From: DAOUKH01 sp965207995
Lineage (GTDB): Bacteria; Chloroflexota; Dehalococcoidia; SHYB01
Direction of reading: 5' to 3'
Length of the DNA: 64,000 nt
Assembly (NCBI GenBank): GCA_965207995.1
Contig: OZ242299.1
Location: forward strand, 1,488,001-1,552,000
A program made the translations under genes and the position numbers. How positions within the stretch are numbered: the stretch's first letter is position 1; each line of letters begins with the position of its first letter. The notes below the pieces were generated by a model. It saw only the letters and a program-made list of their open reading frames with translations, was not told where the DNA came from and searched no databases. Shown here in pieces: positions 16,576 through 26,863 of the stretch.

Positions 16576-17019
16576 CTAGAAGGTCGTATCGAGGGCCACC
16601 GAGGCGTCGACGAACTCCTGGAACGAAAGCGCTTGCCGGTGGAATTGGTCGACGCGGGTCTGGTCGGCGCCGTGGATGCGGAAGGGGTGCTGGAGGAGGC
16701 TGAGCCGGTTGAGCGTGTGGTCGCTGTCTGCCCGGCCGTTGGCCTTGATGTTCTCGATCATTTCGCGCCAGGTGTCGAGGTCGCCTTCGAGAATCCAGTC
16801 GGGGTCGTAGGCCTCGATCTCGTCCGCCGTCAGTTCGCGCGCTTCGGTGCAGCTGTAGATCTCGAACACCAAGCCGTAGGCCCGGTCGCCGACCTTGAAC
16901 ACCGCCCGCGAGTCGGCATACCCCAGCGCCTTGTACTGCTCCTCGTTCCCGTTCATCAGCGCCTGCAGCGCCTCGAACCACTGGAGGCTGGGAAAGGCAA
17001 CCGTGGTCTGCGTGCTCAT
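16576..17019 (-). CDS. SCP2-like sterol-binding domain protein
   Basis: 147-residue protein whose pattern (AVFKVGDRAYGLVFEIYSCTE...DPDWILEGDLDTWREMIENI) resembles SCP2 lipid-binding domains, where WxxxIxG precedes a helix. The ATG at 17019 is preferred because AGGAGGA lies eight bases upstream; a start at 17043 would place the ribosome site inside the gene. It follows the ferredoxin gene by 13 bases and is probably cotranscribed. Possible role: holding a hydrophobic substrate for neighbouring oxidoreductases. Confidence 0.65.
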   Translation of the reverse strand: MSTQTTVAFPSLQWFEALQALMNGNEEQYKALGYADSRAVFKVGDRAYGLVFEIYSCTEARELTADEIEAYDPDWILEGDLDTWREMIENIKANGRADSDHTLNRLSLLQHPFRIHGADQTRVDQFHRQALSFQEFVDASVALDTTF

Positions 17020-17032
17020 GGGGAGAGTCCTC

Positions 17033-17478
17033 CTACGGGTCATTTCCGGCTAGCGCTTTCGAAGAGTACCGGGGTACGACGGCGTAGTCCGGCTTTTGGG
17101 CGGCGCGGACCTTGGGGCAGATGCCCTTGCCCTCGTCGCAGCGGAAGCAGAACCAGTCCCCGCCCTCGGGACGGCGCCACAGTACGTTCCCGCATCCGGC
17201 GCAGCGCCGCTCGTCGAGCTCGGTGCATTCCCAGTCGCGCAGGCTCGACTTGGCGTTGAGGGGGCAGCCGCGACCGTGACAGATGATCGACTCCGGGTCC
17301 TGGTGAATGCAGTCGACGGGCAGACGCTGGGGCAGGCGTCGCAATCGAAGCAGAGCATCGGGTCGATGATGAAGGTACCGCGGAAGTTATCGGCGCGGCG
17401 CTCGATAGCGAGTGTGGGGCAAATGTACTCGCACGCCCCGCAGCTGATGCAGACGTCGTCGACGATGTAGAAGCTCAT
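17033..17478 (-). pseudogene. 2[4Fe-4S] ferredoxin with C-terminal zinc ribbon, apparent frameshift
   Basis: From ATG 17478 the first frame encodes MSFYIVDDVCISCGACEYICP, a first cluster site, and then CFDCDACPSVCP, the second. After that the frame runs out into low-complexity sequence, while the next frame continues exactly as expected with VDCIHQDPESIICHGRGCPL, then a Cys-rich ribbon (CAGCG...CFRC). Adding one C to the run of three (plus-strand GGG at 17318-17320) restores a single ferredoxin of about 148 residues. It may be a sequencing error, a recent mutation or recoding. It precedes the SCP2-like gene and could supply electrons to nearby oxygenases. Confidence 0.8.
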
Positions 17479-17524
17479 GCCATTCCAGGGTGCCGGGCCC
17501 CATCCGGCCGGGGTGCGGCGGTCA

Positions 17525-19045
17525 CTATACCCCACCGGGCGGGGCCGCCGGCTCCTCCTTCGCGCTGGAACGGCGGCGGCCCAGCCAGAGGGCGGGGATG
17601 ATGGCCGCGGCGGCCACCACCATCGCCACGAAGAAGACGTCTTGGAACCACTCCAGGGTGGCGGCGAGGATGGTGTCTTCGTACGCAGCGGCGCGGGCCT
17701 CGAACACCTCCAAGTCTTCGCCGGGCAGACGCAGCGGCAAGTCGAAGACGCCCACCAAGGTCTCGAAGTGGTTCTGTCCCCACGAGCTCAGCACCGAGAG
17801 GCCGACGATCATCCCCAGCATCCGCATCACCGTCACGAGGCCCGATCCCGTGGCCTTCTGGTCGTCCGTCGTATTGTCGAGAACGGCGACGGTGACCGGC
17901 GCGATGACGAGCCCGAACCCCAGGCCGCCGACCATCAAATCGAGGGTGCCCCGCGGCTCGGGGATTTCCAACGTCCACCGGCCCAGCAGGCCGAATCCGA
18001 GCGCCATGAGGGCAATGCCCAGGAACGCCGGCGGACGATAGCCGAAGCGCTGGTAGAGGTAGCCGCCGAGCACCGCGCCGATGGGGATCATCACCGTCAG
18101 ACGAAGGAGGCGCAGGCCGCCGTCGAGGGGTTCGCCGCCGAGGATGGTATCGGTCATGAGCGGGATGTTGACCAAGGCAAGGACCAAAGCCGCGCCGACG
18201 AACAGGTTGGTCATGTTCGCCGCCACCAATGGCGCCTTGCTCCATAGGCGCAGCGGCAGCATCGGGTCGCGGGCCACGGCTTCTCGCCAGACGAAGGCGG
18301 CGAAGAACAGGGCCGCCGAGGCGAGCAGCCCCACGCGCCACCCCCCCTCGGCGGGAAGCACCGCGTCGTCGGAGAGGCCGAGCGCCAGCGCGGTGATACT
18401 CCCGCCGAGCAGCAAACCGCCAAGGTAGTCGACGCGCAGCCCGAAGCGCCGCTTGTTAGCGACGGCGGGCAGCACGACCGCGATAACCGCCGCGCCGATG
18501 GGGATGTTGACCCAGAAGATCCAGCGCCAGTCGAGGAAGTGGATGAAGAGGCCGCCGTAGAGGGGGCCGAGCACCGCGCCTCCTTCGGCGATGGCGGCGA
18601 TGGCCCCGATGGCGACGCCGCGCCGGTTCTCCGGGAAAGCGTCGTAGACGATCGCGATGGCCGCAGGCACGAGCGCGCCGCCTCCCACGGCCTGCACTAC
18701 CCGGGCCAAGACGATATAGGTCAGGCCGTCGGCGATGGCGACCAGCGCCGAGCCGCCCATGAAGACAAGCATCGCCGCGGTGTAGACCCGGCCGTGGCCG
18801 TAGATGTCGGAGATGCGCCCCACCAGCGGCATCGCCGCGGTGAAGCCGATCAGGTAGCCGGTGACGATCCAAGCGCCCTTGTCCAAGTCGCTGACCGGCA
18901 GGCCGACGTCGAGGAAGATGCCGGGAAGGGCGGTGACGACGACCGTCTGGTCGAGCGAGGCGACGAAGACGCCCGAGCCGGTGAGCAGCAGCAGGGCGTA
19001 GGCCGACGTCTTGGCGGCGTGCCCGGCCTCTTGCTTTCCCTGCAT
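17525..19045 (-). CDS. MFS transporter, DHA2 (14-helix) family, P55/EmrB-like
   Basis: Drug/lipid exporter with about 14 hydrophobic helices in 506 residues. LDQTVVVTALPGIFLDVGLP is the characteristic first-helix motif of the DHA2 group, PLVGRISDIYGHGRVY is motif A, and VPAAIAIVYDAFPENRRG follows. It begins 24 bases after a LppX/LprAFG lipoprotein gene on the same strand. In mycobacteria that arrangement is LprG-P55, which moves triacylglycerides and glycolipids to the outer envelope, so a lipid export role is inferred. Confidence 0.88.
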   Translation of the reverse strand: MQGKQEAGHAAKTSAYALLLLTGSGVFVASLDQTVVVTALPGIFLDVGLPVSDLDKGAWIVTGYLIGFTAAMPLVGRISDIYGHGRVYTAAMLVFMGGSALVAIADGLTYIVLARVVQAVGGGALVPAAIAIVYDAFPENRRGVAIGAIAAIAEGGAVLGPLYGGLFIHFLDWRWIFWVNIPIGAAVIAVVLPAVANKRRFGLRVDYLGGLLLGGSITALALGLSDDAVLPAEGGWRVGLLASAALFFAAFVWREAVARDPMLPLRLWSKAPLVAANMTNLFVGAALVLALVNIPLMTDTILGGEPLDGGLRLLRLTVMIPIGAVLGGYLYQRFGYRPPAFLGIALMALGFGLLGRWTLEIPEPRGTLDLMVGGLGFGLVIAPVTVAVLDNTTDDQKATGSGLVTVMRMLGMIVGLSVLSSWGQNHFETLVGVFDLPLRLPGEDLEVFEARAAAYEDTILAATLEWFQDVFFVAMVVAAAAIIPALWLGRRRSSAKEEPAAPPGGV

Positions 19046-19069
19046 GAGCTAGATGGGCCGGCGCGGCGG

Positions 19070-19849
19070 CTAGATGGGAGGCTCGATCTCGAACGTCGCG
19101 CCGAATTCGGAGAACTGGAGCGTCCGCGAGACGCCCTCGGGTTCGTCGACGGTGAGCCGTCCATCGAGGAAGGCCTTGAGCAACTCGTGGGTCTCCGCGT
19201 CGATCAGCACCTCGATGTCCAAGATGGAGCCCTCGGCAAAGCTGCCCGCCATAAACTGGGCCGCCTCGGCGGGGGCGCGTCCGGTGATGGCATGCACGGG
19301 GCGCCCGCCGAACTCAGTGGGCTCCCCAAAGAGTAGGTCCTCCATGCCCCGGAGCACGCGCGGCACACCTTCGGCGGGATCAAAGAACGCGAGCGGGTTC
19401 AGCGCCGTCTCGAACGTTTGCCACGCACCGCTGACCGGATTGGTCATGTAGGTCTTGCCACCCGCGCCGATGACCTCTAGGCGCAAGAGGAGACCGGCGA
19501 AGACGGCGTCGATTTCCGCATAGAGGCCGTCGGGCCTAATCATGAAGCCTTCGGCGCGGCGCAGCCCCAGTCCGTTCGAGATCGGCGTCTCTCCGCCCTC
19601 GTTTTCCAGGATGTACCGGAAGGAGTTAACCTGTGCCATGGCGTCGATAGATGCAGCGATGACATCTTCGGGACGTGGCACCGGCGTGGGTGTTGCCGCC
19701 GGCGTGGGCGTTGGCGACGGCATCGAGGTCGGCTCTTCACCGCCTCCGCAAGCCGCGAGCACAAGCAGCAACGTAAGAACTGAAAGAAGTCCCGCCACGG
19801 CCCGCCGGCCGAAGCCCGACCGGCTCAGTCCGAAAACACCCAGCTCCAT
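19070..19849 (-). CDS. LppX/LprAFG-family lipoprotein (LprG-like)
   Basis: Lipid-carrying lipoprotein of about 259 residues. The signal peptide ends in the lipobox LVLAAC, followed by a Pro/Thr linker (MPSPTPTPAATPTPVPRP) and a domain with the LppX_LprAFG pattern (YMTNPVSGAWQTF, NPLAFFDPAEGVPRVL). Met at 19849 is chosen; Met codons at 19855 and 19864 also exist, but a TATAAT at 19863-19868 makes the latter unlikely and suggests a very short leader. It probably binds a hydrophobic cargo for the MFS exporter downstream. Confidence 0.85.
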   Translation of the reverse strand: MELGVFGLSRSGFGRRAVAGLLSVLTLLLVLAACGGGEEPTSMPSPTPTPAATPTPVPRPEDVIAASIDAMAQVNSFRYILENEGGETPISNGLGLRRAEGFMIRPDGLYAEIDAVFAGLLLRLEVIGAGGKTYMTNPVSGAWQTFETALNPLAFFDPAEGVPRVLRGMEDLLFGEPTEFGGRPVHAITGRAPAEAAQFMAGSFAEGSILDIEVLIDAETHELLKAFLDGRLTVDEPEGVSRTLQFSEFGATFEIEPPI

Positions 19850-19862
19850 ACCCATGCAGCGC

Positions 19863-19890
19863 ATTATAGGCTCGCCTCCACCGCGTCCAA
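19863..19890 (-). promoter_or_regulatory. Promoter of the LprG-like lipoprotein/MFS operon
   Basis: Minus strand TTGGAC (19890-19885), 16-base spacer, TATAAT (19868-19863). The start codon lies only about 14 bases from the -10, so the leader is very short or absent. The A/T-rich core lies in the 52-base gap before the divergent metalloprotease gene and may serve both. Confidence 0.55.
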
Positions 19891-19901
19891 GACCTCGAAG
19901 C

Positions 19902-21899
19902 GTGACTTTCCTGAGCGCTCTGCTCGCCGCGGTGCTCCTCCTCGCGGCGTGCGACGGCGGCGCCCCGACGCCGACGCCCTCCGCGGCGCCCGCCCCGACC
20001 ACGACGGCCGCCCCCGTCATCGAGCCGGCGACCGCTCCGCCACCCTCGGCCACCTTCGCGCCGGCGACGGCCGTTCCCACGGTGGCACCGACGGCAACGC
20101 CGACTCAAGTCCCGGCCACCGCAACGCCGACACCCGTCCCCACACCCACGACGGCGCGCTCCTTCCTCCCCATCCCCGAGCCGCCCCGGGGCGACCCCAT
20201 CGAGTTGGCGGAGCGCTTGAAGTACGGGGGCGGCACGGAGCTCGCGCCGCTGGCGCCCATCGAGACGGACCTTGCCGTTGGCCACGTCGAGGAGTTTCAC
20301 GTCCTTGATGTTGGGGATCTGCGGCCCTTCACCGTCGAGGCGGAGCTGCGGTTGGTCAGCGAGCACGCCTACTTCTACGTCGAGCGCGGGGCCCGCGTGC
20401 GCGACAGCCAGCTCGAAGCGTCGGCCCGCGAGATCGAGGGACATATCATCCCCACGATCAGGCGCCTGGTGAACCCCGACTGGGAGCCCGGGGCCGGCAT
20501 CGACTCGCGGCTCACCATTCTGAACGCCCGCATCCCCAACGTCGCGGGGTACTACAACTCGCTCGACACACTGCCTCGCGCGGTGAACCGGCTCAGCAAC
20601 GAGCGGCCGATGGTCTACCTCAGTCTCCTCGTGTTGCAGCCGGGCGGCGACCGGTACCACGGTGTCCTGACCCACGAGCTCCAGCACGCCGCCCAAGCCG
20701 ACGCCGACCCCTTCGAGACGGCTTGGGTCCACGAGGGAGCCGCGGAGTACGCCGCCGCCGCGGCCGGCTATCGCGGCGGGCCTGAGGGCTTCTTCTTCGT
20801 TCCGCCCGGCATACAACTGACCTTGTGGCCAGACGAGCACGATGCCGTCGGCCCGCACTACGGCGCGGCCTACAGCTTCATGACCTTTCTCGCCGGGCGC
20901 GTTGGCGAAGACGCTCTCGCCTCGCTGCTGACCAGTCCGCTCACCGGCGCCGAGGGCGTCGAGTCGTTCCTCGCCGAGCAGGGGTTCGACCCCGGCTTCG
21001 ACGCTTTCTTCCTCGAGTGGACGGTGGACAACCTGAAGCGCGCTCTCGCCCTAGCCGGCAACTCCTTCGGCGCCGGTCTCCGCAGCCGGATCTCCGGCAC
21101 CGGCGAAGTGGAGCGGAAGGCCAGCCAATACGCCGCGGACTATGTCCTTGTCGGTTCGGACGACCGCGCCCGCCGGCTCGTCTTCGAGGGCAATCCTGAA
21201 GTCCGGCTCCTTCCCACCTCGCCGCCATCGGGGGAAATGATGTGGTGGAGCAACCGGGGTGACGGCATCGACGCGACGCTCACCCGCGCCTTCGACTTGA
21301 CCGGCGTGAGTGAGGCGTCGCTCACCTTCGACCTCTGGTTCGACATCGAAGAGAGCTTCGACTTCGCCTACGTCGTGGCCTCCCGCGACGGCGGCCTGTC
21401 GTGGGAGGTGCTGGAAGGCTCCCACTCCACCGTCGACGACCCGCTCGGGCAGAGCTTCGGCCCCGCCTACACCGGCAAGAGCGGCGGGGGCCGCAACGCC
21501 CGCTGGGTACAGGAGGAGATCGATCTGAGCGACTACGCCGGCGGCGAGGTTGTCGTGCGGTTCGAGTACGTCACCGACCAAGCGGTGCACGCTGAAGGCC
21601 TGCTCCTCGACGACCTGCGCCTCGAAGCCAGGGACTTCTTTGACGACGCTGAATCCGACGCCGGGTGGCAGGCCGAGGGGTTCTTCCGCACCGACAACCG
21701 CGTGCCACAGACCTACGGCGTGCGATTGGTCGAGTTCGGCGCTGAAGGAAGGGTTGTCGAGATCCCGCTCGACGGAACCCTCCACGGGGAGGTCGCCCTG
21801 CCGGCCAACGGCCCCGGCGGCGTCGTCCTAATCGCGCCTACCGCTCCAGTAACCGGCGTGCCCGCGGCCTACCGGGTCGCGGTCGAGTACATCGAGTAG
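19902..21899 (+). CDS. Lipoprotein zinc metalloprotease with immune-inhibitor-A-like C-terminus
   Basis: Secreted, lipid-anchored protease of about 665 residues. From the GTG at 19902 the signal peptide reads MTFLSALLAAVLLLAAC with lipid Cys17; upstream in-frame starts would read through the divergent lipoprotein gene. A Pro/Thr-rich linker covers about 20-85. The zinc site is H258-E-L-Q-H262 with Glu278 in the following WVHEGAAEY, a gluzincin pattern. The C-terminal region (about 420-560) has a beta-rich domain with SRDGGLSWEVLEG and LLLDDLRLE, as in immune inhibitor A relatives. Target proteins unknown. Confidence 0.82.
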   Translation: MTFLSALLAAVLLLAACDGGAPTPTPSAAPAPTTTAAPVIEPATAPPPSATFAPATAVPTVAPTATPTQVPATATPTPVPTPTTARSFLPIPEPPRGDPIELAERLKYGGGTELAPLAPIETDLAVGHVEEFHVLDVGDLRPFTVEAELRLVSEHAYFYVERGARVRDSQLEASAREIEGHIIPTIRRLVNPDWEPGAGIDSRLTILNARIPNVAGYYNSLDTLPRAVNRLSNERPMVYLSLLVLQPGGDRYHGVLTHELQHAAQADADPFETAWVHEGAAEYAAAAAGYRGGPEGFFFVPPGIQLTLWPDEHDAVGPHYGAAYSFMTFLAGRVGEDALASLLTSPLTGAEGVESFLAEQGFDPGFDAFFLEWTVDNLKRALALAGNSFGAGLRSRISGTGEVERKASQYAADYVLVGSDDRARRLVFEGNPEVRLLPTSPPSGEMMWWSNRGDGIDATLTRAFDLTGVSEASLTFDLWFDIEESFDFAYVVASRDGGLSWEVLEGSHSTVDDPLGQSFGPAYTGKSGGGRNARWVQEEIDLSDYAGGEVVVRFEYVTDQAVHAEGLLLDDLRLEARDFFDDAESDAGWQAEGFFRTDNRVPQTYGVRLVEFGAEGRVVEIPLDGTLHGEVALPANGPGGVVLIAPTAPVTGVPAAYRVAVEYIE

Positions 21900-21903
21900 C
21901 CCG

Positions 21904-23163
21904 CTATAGCCGCCACATGTCGCGGCGGGTAAGGGTGAGCCAGGCTACGGGAAGGGCGAGCGCGAGCCCGACGACGACAAAGGCGATACGCAGGTTCGTC
22001 CAGTCGCCGAGCGCGCCGGCGGCCATCGCCCCGAGCGGCGACAGGCTGAACGAGAGGAAGTAGAGCGACATCGCCCGGCCCCGGAACTCGTCCGCCACGT
22101 TCGTCTGGACGAGGGTGTTGCCCAAGGCGAGCGTGGAGGCCGAGGTGGCCCCGAGGACCACCATCGCGGCGAACGAGAAGACGAGGTTTCCCGCCGCGCC
22201 CATCGCGGCGATGAACAGCCCGGTCCCGATCGCGGCACAGAAATAGACAAGGCCCTTATTGCGGATGTCTCCCTTCGTGACCAAGATCAGCGCCCCCACC
22301 AGGCCGCCCACGCCGAGCGTGATGAACAGCGCCGAGAAGCCGCCTTCCCCTTGTCCCAGGACATCCTTGGCAAAGGCTGCCATCAGCTGCGTCATCGACA
22401 TCCCCAGAATCGCCGCGAGGAACGACACGGTCAGCAGTGCCCGAATGGTGCGGTCGCCGCGGGCGTAGCGGACGCCGTCGGCGATGCTCTGGAAGAAGGG
22501 CGCTGCCGTCCCCCCCGCCGTGAAACGACGCCGCATGAGCAGCACCGACACGACCCCGCCCACATAGCCGGCCGACTGCAGAAAGAAGGTCCCCTCGGTG
22601 CCGACGGCGATGAGCAGCACCCCGCCGACCGATGGGCCGATGACTCGCATCGAGTTCATCACCACGGCGTTGATGGAGACCGCACTCGGGAGGTCTTGCC
22701 CGCCGACTATGTCATGGATCGCGGCCATCCGGGCGGGGTTGTTGAGCGCGAAGAACGAGCCGCTTAGAAAGGCGAGGATGTAGACGTGCCATATCTTGAC
22801 GACGTCGGTCATCACGATCAGTGCTAGGCCCAGGGCGACCAACGCCAGCGACACCTGGCTGAACAGCATGAGATTCCGGCGATTGAGGCGGTCGGCAAGC
22901 GCTCCGCCGACCGGGGACATGAAGAACATGCCTGCGCCCTGTGCAAAGGCGACGACGCCGAGCTGGAACGCCGTACCGTCGAGGTCGTTGTAGACCAGCC
23001 AGCCCTTGCCCAACTGCTGGGACCACTGCCCCATCTGCGTGAAGAGGTTCCCCGTGAGGAGGAAGCGGAAGTCGGGGTGGCGCAAGGCGCCGAAGCGGGT
23101 CGGCGCCGGCGGCAAGGGACGCCGGGGGTGTGGGTCGCGGTGCCGCCTGGGCTCGCGGGCCAT
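21904..23163 (-). CDS. MFS transporter, enterobactin-exporter-like (MFS_3)
   Basis: 419-residue 12-helix transporter. The start PTRFGALRHPDFRFLLTGNLFTQMGQWSQQLGKGWLVY is typical of the EntS/MFS_3 group, with motif A-like GGALADRLNRRNLML in the first loop and GRAMSLYFLSFSLSPLG later. Substrate is not deducible. It ends four bases from the end of the convergent protease gene. It resembles another MFS gene at 30462 in family type. Confidence 0.85.
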   Translation of the reverse strand: MAREPRRHRDPHPRRPLPPAPTRFGALRHPDFRFLLTGNLFTQMGQWSQQLGKGWLVYNDLDGTAFQLGVVAFAQGAGMFFMSPVGGALADRLNRRNLMLFSQVSLALVALGLALIVMTDVVKIWHVYILAFLSGSFFALNNPARMAAIHDIVGGQDLPSAVSINAVVMNSMRVIGPSVGGVLLIAVGTEGTFFLQSAGYVGGVVSVLLMRRRFTAGGTAAPFFQSIADGVRYARGDRTIRALLTVSFLAAILGMSMTQLMAAFAKDVLGQGEGGFSALFITLGVGGLVGALILVTKGDIRNKGLVYFCAAIGTGLFIAAMGAAGNLVFSFAAMVVLGATSASTLALGNTLVQTNVADEFRGRAMSLYFLSFSLSPLGAMAAGALGDWTNLRIAFVVVGLALALPVAWLTLTRRDMWRL

Positions 23164-23328
23164 CCCTACCGCACCTGGGCGCCGCGGAGCGTCGCCGCGG
23201 GCAGCCTTGTCGCGGAGCTATCGCTGGAACCTACGCGCATGTGAGTCCTTCGCGGCGGGCCGCCGCATACGATAGCAAAGCCCGCCCCGAAAGGGCCAAA
23301 TCCAGCCGTCCAACAGATAAGGCCTCGA

Positions 23329-23337
23329 TGCTATAAT
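23329..23337 (+). promoter_or_regulatory. Extended -10 promoter (TGCTATAAT)
   Basis: TGC-TATAAT with no clear -35, about 37 bases before the LOG-like gene; perfect consensus -10. Confidence 0.6.
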
Positions 23338-23373
23338 GACCGATGGCATTGGTCTGGGAAGGGGCGGCTCGGG

Positions 23374-23852
23374 ATGCACATCGCGGTCCTCGGAAGATCC
23401 GACGGGTGCACCCCTGAGGTCTACGCCCTGGCGGAGGCGGTGGGGCGCGAGATCGGCGCCCGAGGCCACACCCTCGTCTGCGGCGGCGGCAATGGCGTCA
23501 TGGAGGCCGCCTGCAAGGGGGCCAAGGCCGCCGGCGGCATCACCATCGGCATCCTCCCCGGCCCCGACCGCGCCGGCGCCAACGCCTACGTCGACTACCC
23601 CATCGTCACCGGCATCGGCTACGCCCGGAACTCCCTTGTCGCCATGAACGGCGACGTCTGCATCGCCGTCGAGGGCGAGTACGGCACACTCTCCGAGATC
23701 GGCTTCGCCCTCGCGTACAACAAGCCGCTGGTGGGGCTCAAGAGCTGGACTCTTATCAGGGGCGACGGCGAGCCCGAGCCCCGCTTGAACGTCGCCGCCG
23801 ACCCCGCCGACGCCGTAGCCAGGGCGGAAGCGCTAGGCCGAGAGATGGGCCG

Positions 23853-23856
<4 letters not shown>
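23374..23856 (+). CDS. TIGR00725 / LOG-superfamily protein
   Basis: 160-residue Rossmann-like protein of the SLOG/lysine-decarboxylase-like group. It shows CGGGNGVMEAACKGAKAAGG, the PGGxGTxxE-equivalent segment EGEYGTLSEIGFAL, and IGILPGPDRAGAN. Relatives release cytokinin-like bases or bind nucleotides, but this subgroup has no settled function. Its stop overlaps the enolase start (ATGA at 23853-23856), so the two are translationally coupled. Confidence 0.85.
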
Positions 23857-25169
<1,313 letters not shown>

Positions 25170-25226
25170 TCCCCGCGCGCATCTCCGCGTCCCTCTCCGG
25201 GCCGCGGCCCCGAGGAGGGACCTGCC

Positions 25227-26180
25227 ATGCCTCCGGTCGACGTGATGACCGTCCTGGGCCCGGTAAGCTCGGCCGACCTCGGCGCCACTCTGACCCACGA
25301 GCACCTGGTCGCCTCCGCCACCGGCGCCGACTACGACAGCACCCTCCACTTCGACTACGAGGGCCAGTTGATCAAGCTCACCGAGGACATGAAGCGGCTC
25401 AAGGAGGCGGGCGTCTCGTCGATCATCGACCCCATCCCGATGGAGCTTGGCCGCAAGGTCGACTTCATGCAGGACGTCTCCCGCGCCTCCGGCGTCAACG
25501 TCGTCTGCGCCACCGGCCTCTACACCGACCAAGGCCCGTTCCGGGGCTACCCGCAATACTTCGTGAGCAAGGCCGTCGACGAGATCGAGGAGATCTACGT
25601 CACCGAGATCACCGAGGGCGTGGGGCCGCGCAAGATCAGGCCCGGCGTCATCAAGTGCGCCACCGGCCCCCACAACGTCAGCCAGAACGAAGAGAAAGCC
25701 CTGCGCGCCGCCGCTCGCGCCGCCAAGAAGACCGGCACCCCGATCACCACCCATACCACCGACGGCAGCATGGGGCCGCAGCAGCTCGACATCTTCGAGG
25801 ATGAAGGGCTCGACCTACGGCGCGTCACGGTGGGCCATTGCAGCGACTCCGCCGACCTCGACTATCACGTCAGCATGCTCCGGCGCGGGGCCTACATCGG
25901 CTTCGACCGGCTGGGGCTGGAGAACTTTGTCGACGACGAGACCAAGATCGGGGTCATCGCCGCGCTCGTCGCGATGGGGTTCTCGTCGCAGATCGTCTTC
26001 TCGCACGACAACGTCGGCTGCCTGCACGGGTTGAAGACCCGCCCGACGAACCCCGAGAAGCGCCGGTTCACCTACCTGCTCGAATCGTTCGTCCCCGAGC
26101 TGCGGCGCAGCGGCGTGTCGCAGGACGACATCGACCGCATCCTCGTCGAGAACCCCCGCCGCTATTTCGAGGGCGGCTAG
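25227..26180 (+). CDS. Phosphotriesterase-family metal-dependent hydrolase
   Basis: 317-residue TIM-barrel enzyme of the phosphotriesterase/lactonase group. The metal centre can be read: HxH in LTHEHLV (about 24-26), a carboxylated Lys in PGVIKCATG, His in TTHTTDG and GHCSDS, and Asp in FSHDNVG. Relatives act as lactonases or phosphotriesterases; the substrate here is unknown. GAGGAGGG lies upstream of the ATG. It follows eno by 57 bases and may share its transcript. Confidence 0.9.
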   Translation: MPPVDVMTVLGPVSSADLGATLTHEHLVASATGADYDSTLHFDYEGQLIKLTEDMKRLKEAGVSSIIDPIPMELGRKVDFMQDVSRASGVNVVCATGLYTDQGPFRGYPQYFVSKAVDEIEEIYVTEITEGVGPRKIRPGVIKCATGPHNVSQNEEKALRAAARAAKKTGTPITTHTTDGSMGPQQLDIFEDEGLDLRRVTVGHCSDSADLDYHVSMLRRGAYIGFDRLGLENFVDDETKIGVIAALVAMGFSSQIVFSHDNVGCLHGLKTRPTNPEKRRFTYLLESFVPELRRSGVSQDDIDRILVENPRRYFEGG

Positions 26181-26277
26181 CCGGAGGGCGCACCGGGGCT
26201 AAGGGGGCGATCCCGTCAAAGAGTGAGAAGGAGCGGCCGGAGCGCCGTAGCTTGGCGGCCTTGCGTGCCCGGCGGGA

Positions 26278-26661
26278 TCAATAGGCCGAGCGCGCTCTCC
26301 CAGACTCTCTTTCCAACTCCCGCTGCCACATGGAGAGGAAGGCGGCAGGGGAAGCGGGCTGGATTAGCCCGCCGTATTTGCCGCCAAGCTCGGCGCGGAG
26401 CTTGAACCGCAGCGCGACGCCGTCTTCCTCTTCGAAGATCTGGTGGTTGAGGAGCTCTTCAAGGCGGTCGGCAAAGACCAGTTTCGCCTCGCACAAGCGC
26501 CGACGGAATTTCTCGTCGTCGAGCCAAGCGAGCAACTCCCCATGGGAGATGCCCGCAGCCCGACAACCGGCGCTCAGTGTGCCTACGCGCTTGAATTCTC
26601 GGAGGAAGCGGTGTTTCCGCTGACTCGGCGGGAGGTTCCTCCGCTTCTTGCGCGCGCCCAT
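26278..26661 (-). CDS. Terminase-small-subunit-like HTH protein (orphan)
   Basis: About 127 residues from Met 26661 (another Met is at 26667; longer frames add low-complexity sequence). A basic start MGARKKRRNLPPSQRKHRFL leads into a helix-turn-helix (KRVGTLSAGCRAAGISHGELLAWL) like that of small terminase subunits and related phage DNA-binding proteins, then a helical tail (FADRLEELLNHQIFEEEDG). No terminase large subunit or other phage gene is nearby, so it may be a phage remnant or a domesticated DNA-binding protein. Identification is moderate. Confidence 0.55.
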   Translation of the reverse strand: MGARKKRRNLPPSQRKHRFLREFKRVGTLSAGCRAAGISHGELLAWLDDEKFRRRLCEAKLVFADRLEELLNHQIFEEEDGVALRFKLRAELGGKYGGLIQPASPAAFLSMWQRELERESGRARSAY

Positions 26662-26863
26662 GGCCATCCGGGAACCGCGAGGGGCGGTCCGTGGGCGGCC
26701 GGCACCGCTGGGCTGGGTATGCATGGGGACCATGGGGATATGGTAGGGGGCGGGAGTGAGGATAGGGAAGGGGCGGATGTCGCGGGGAAGGCGCGCTTCC
26801 GGCTCCAAGGACGTTGGCGCACCTCTCTCATCCCCACCCCTCCGACGCGCCTAGCGGCGCGCA

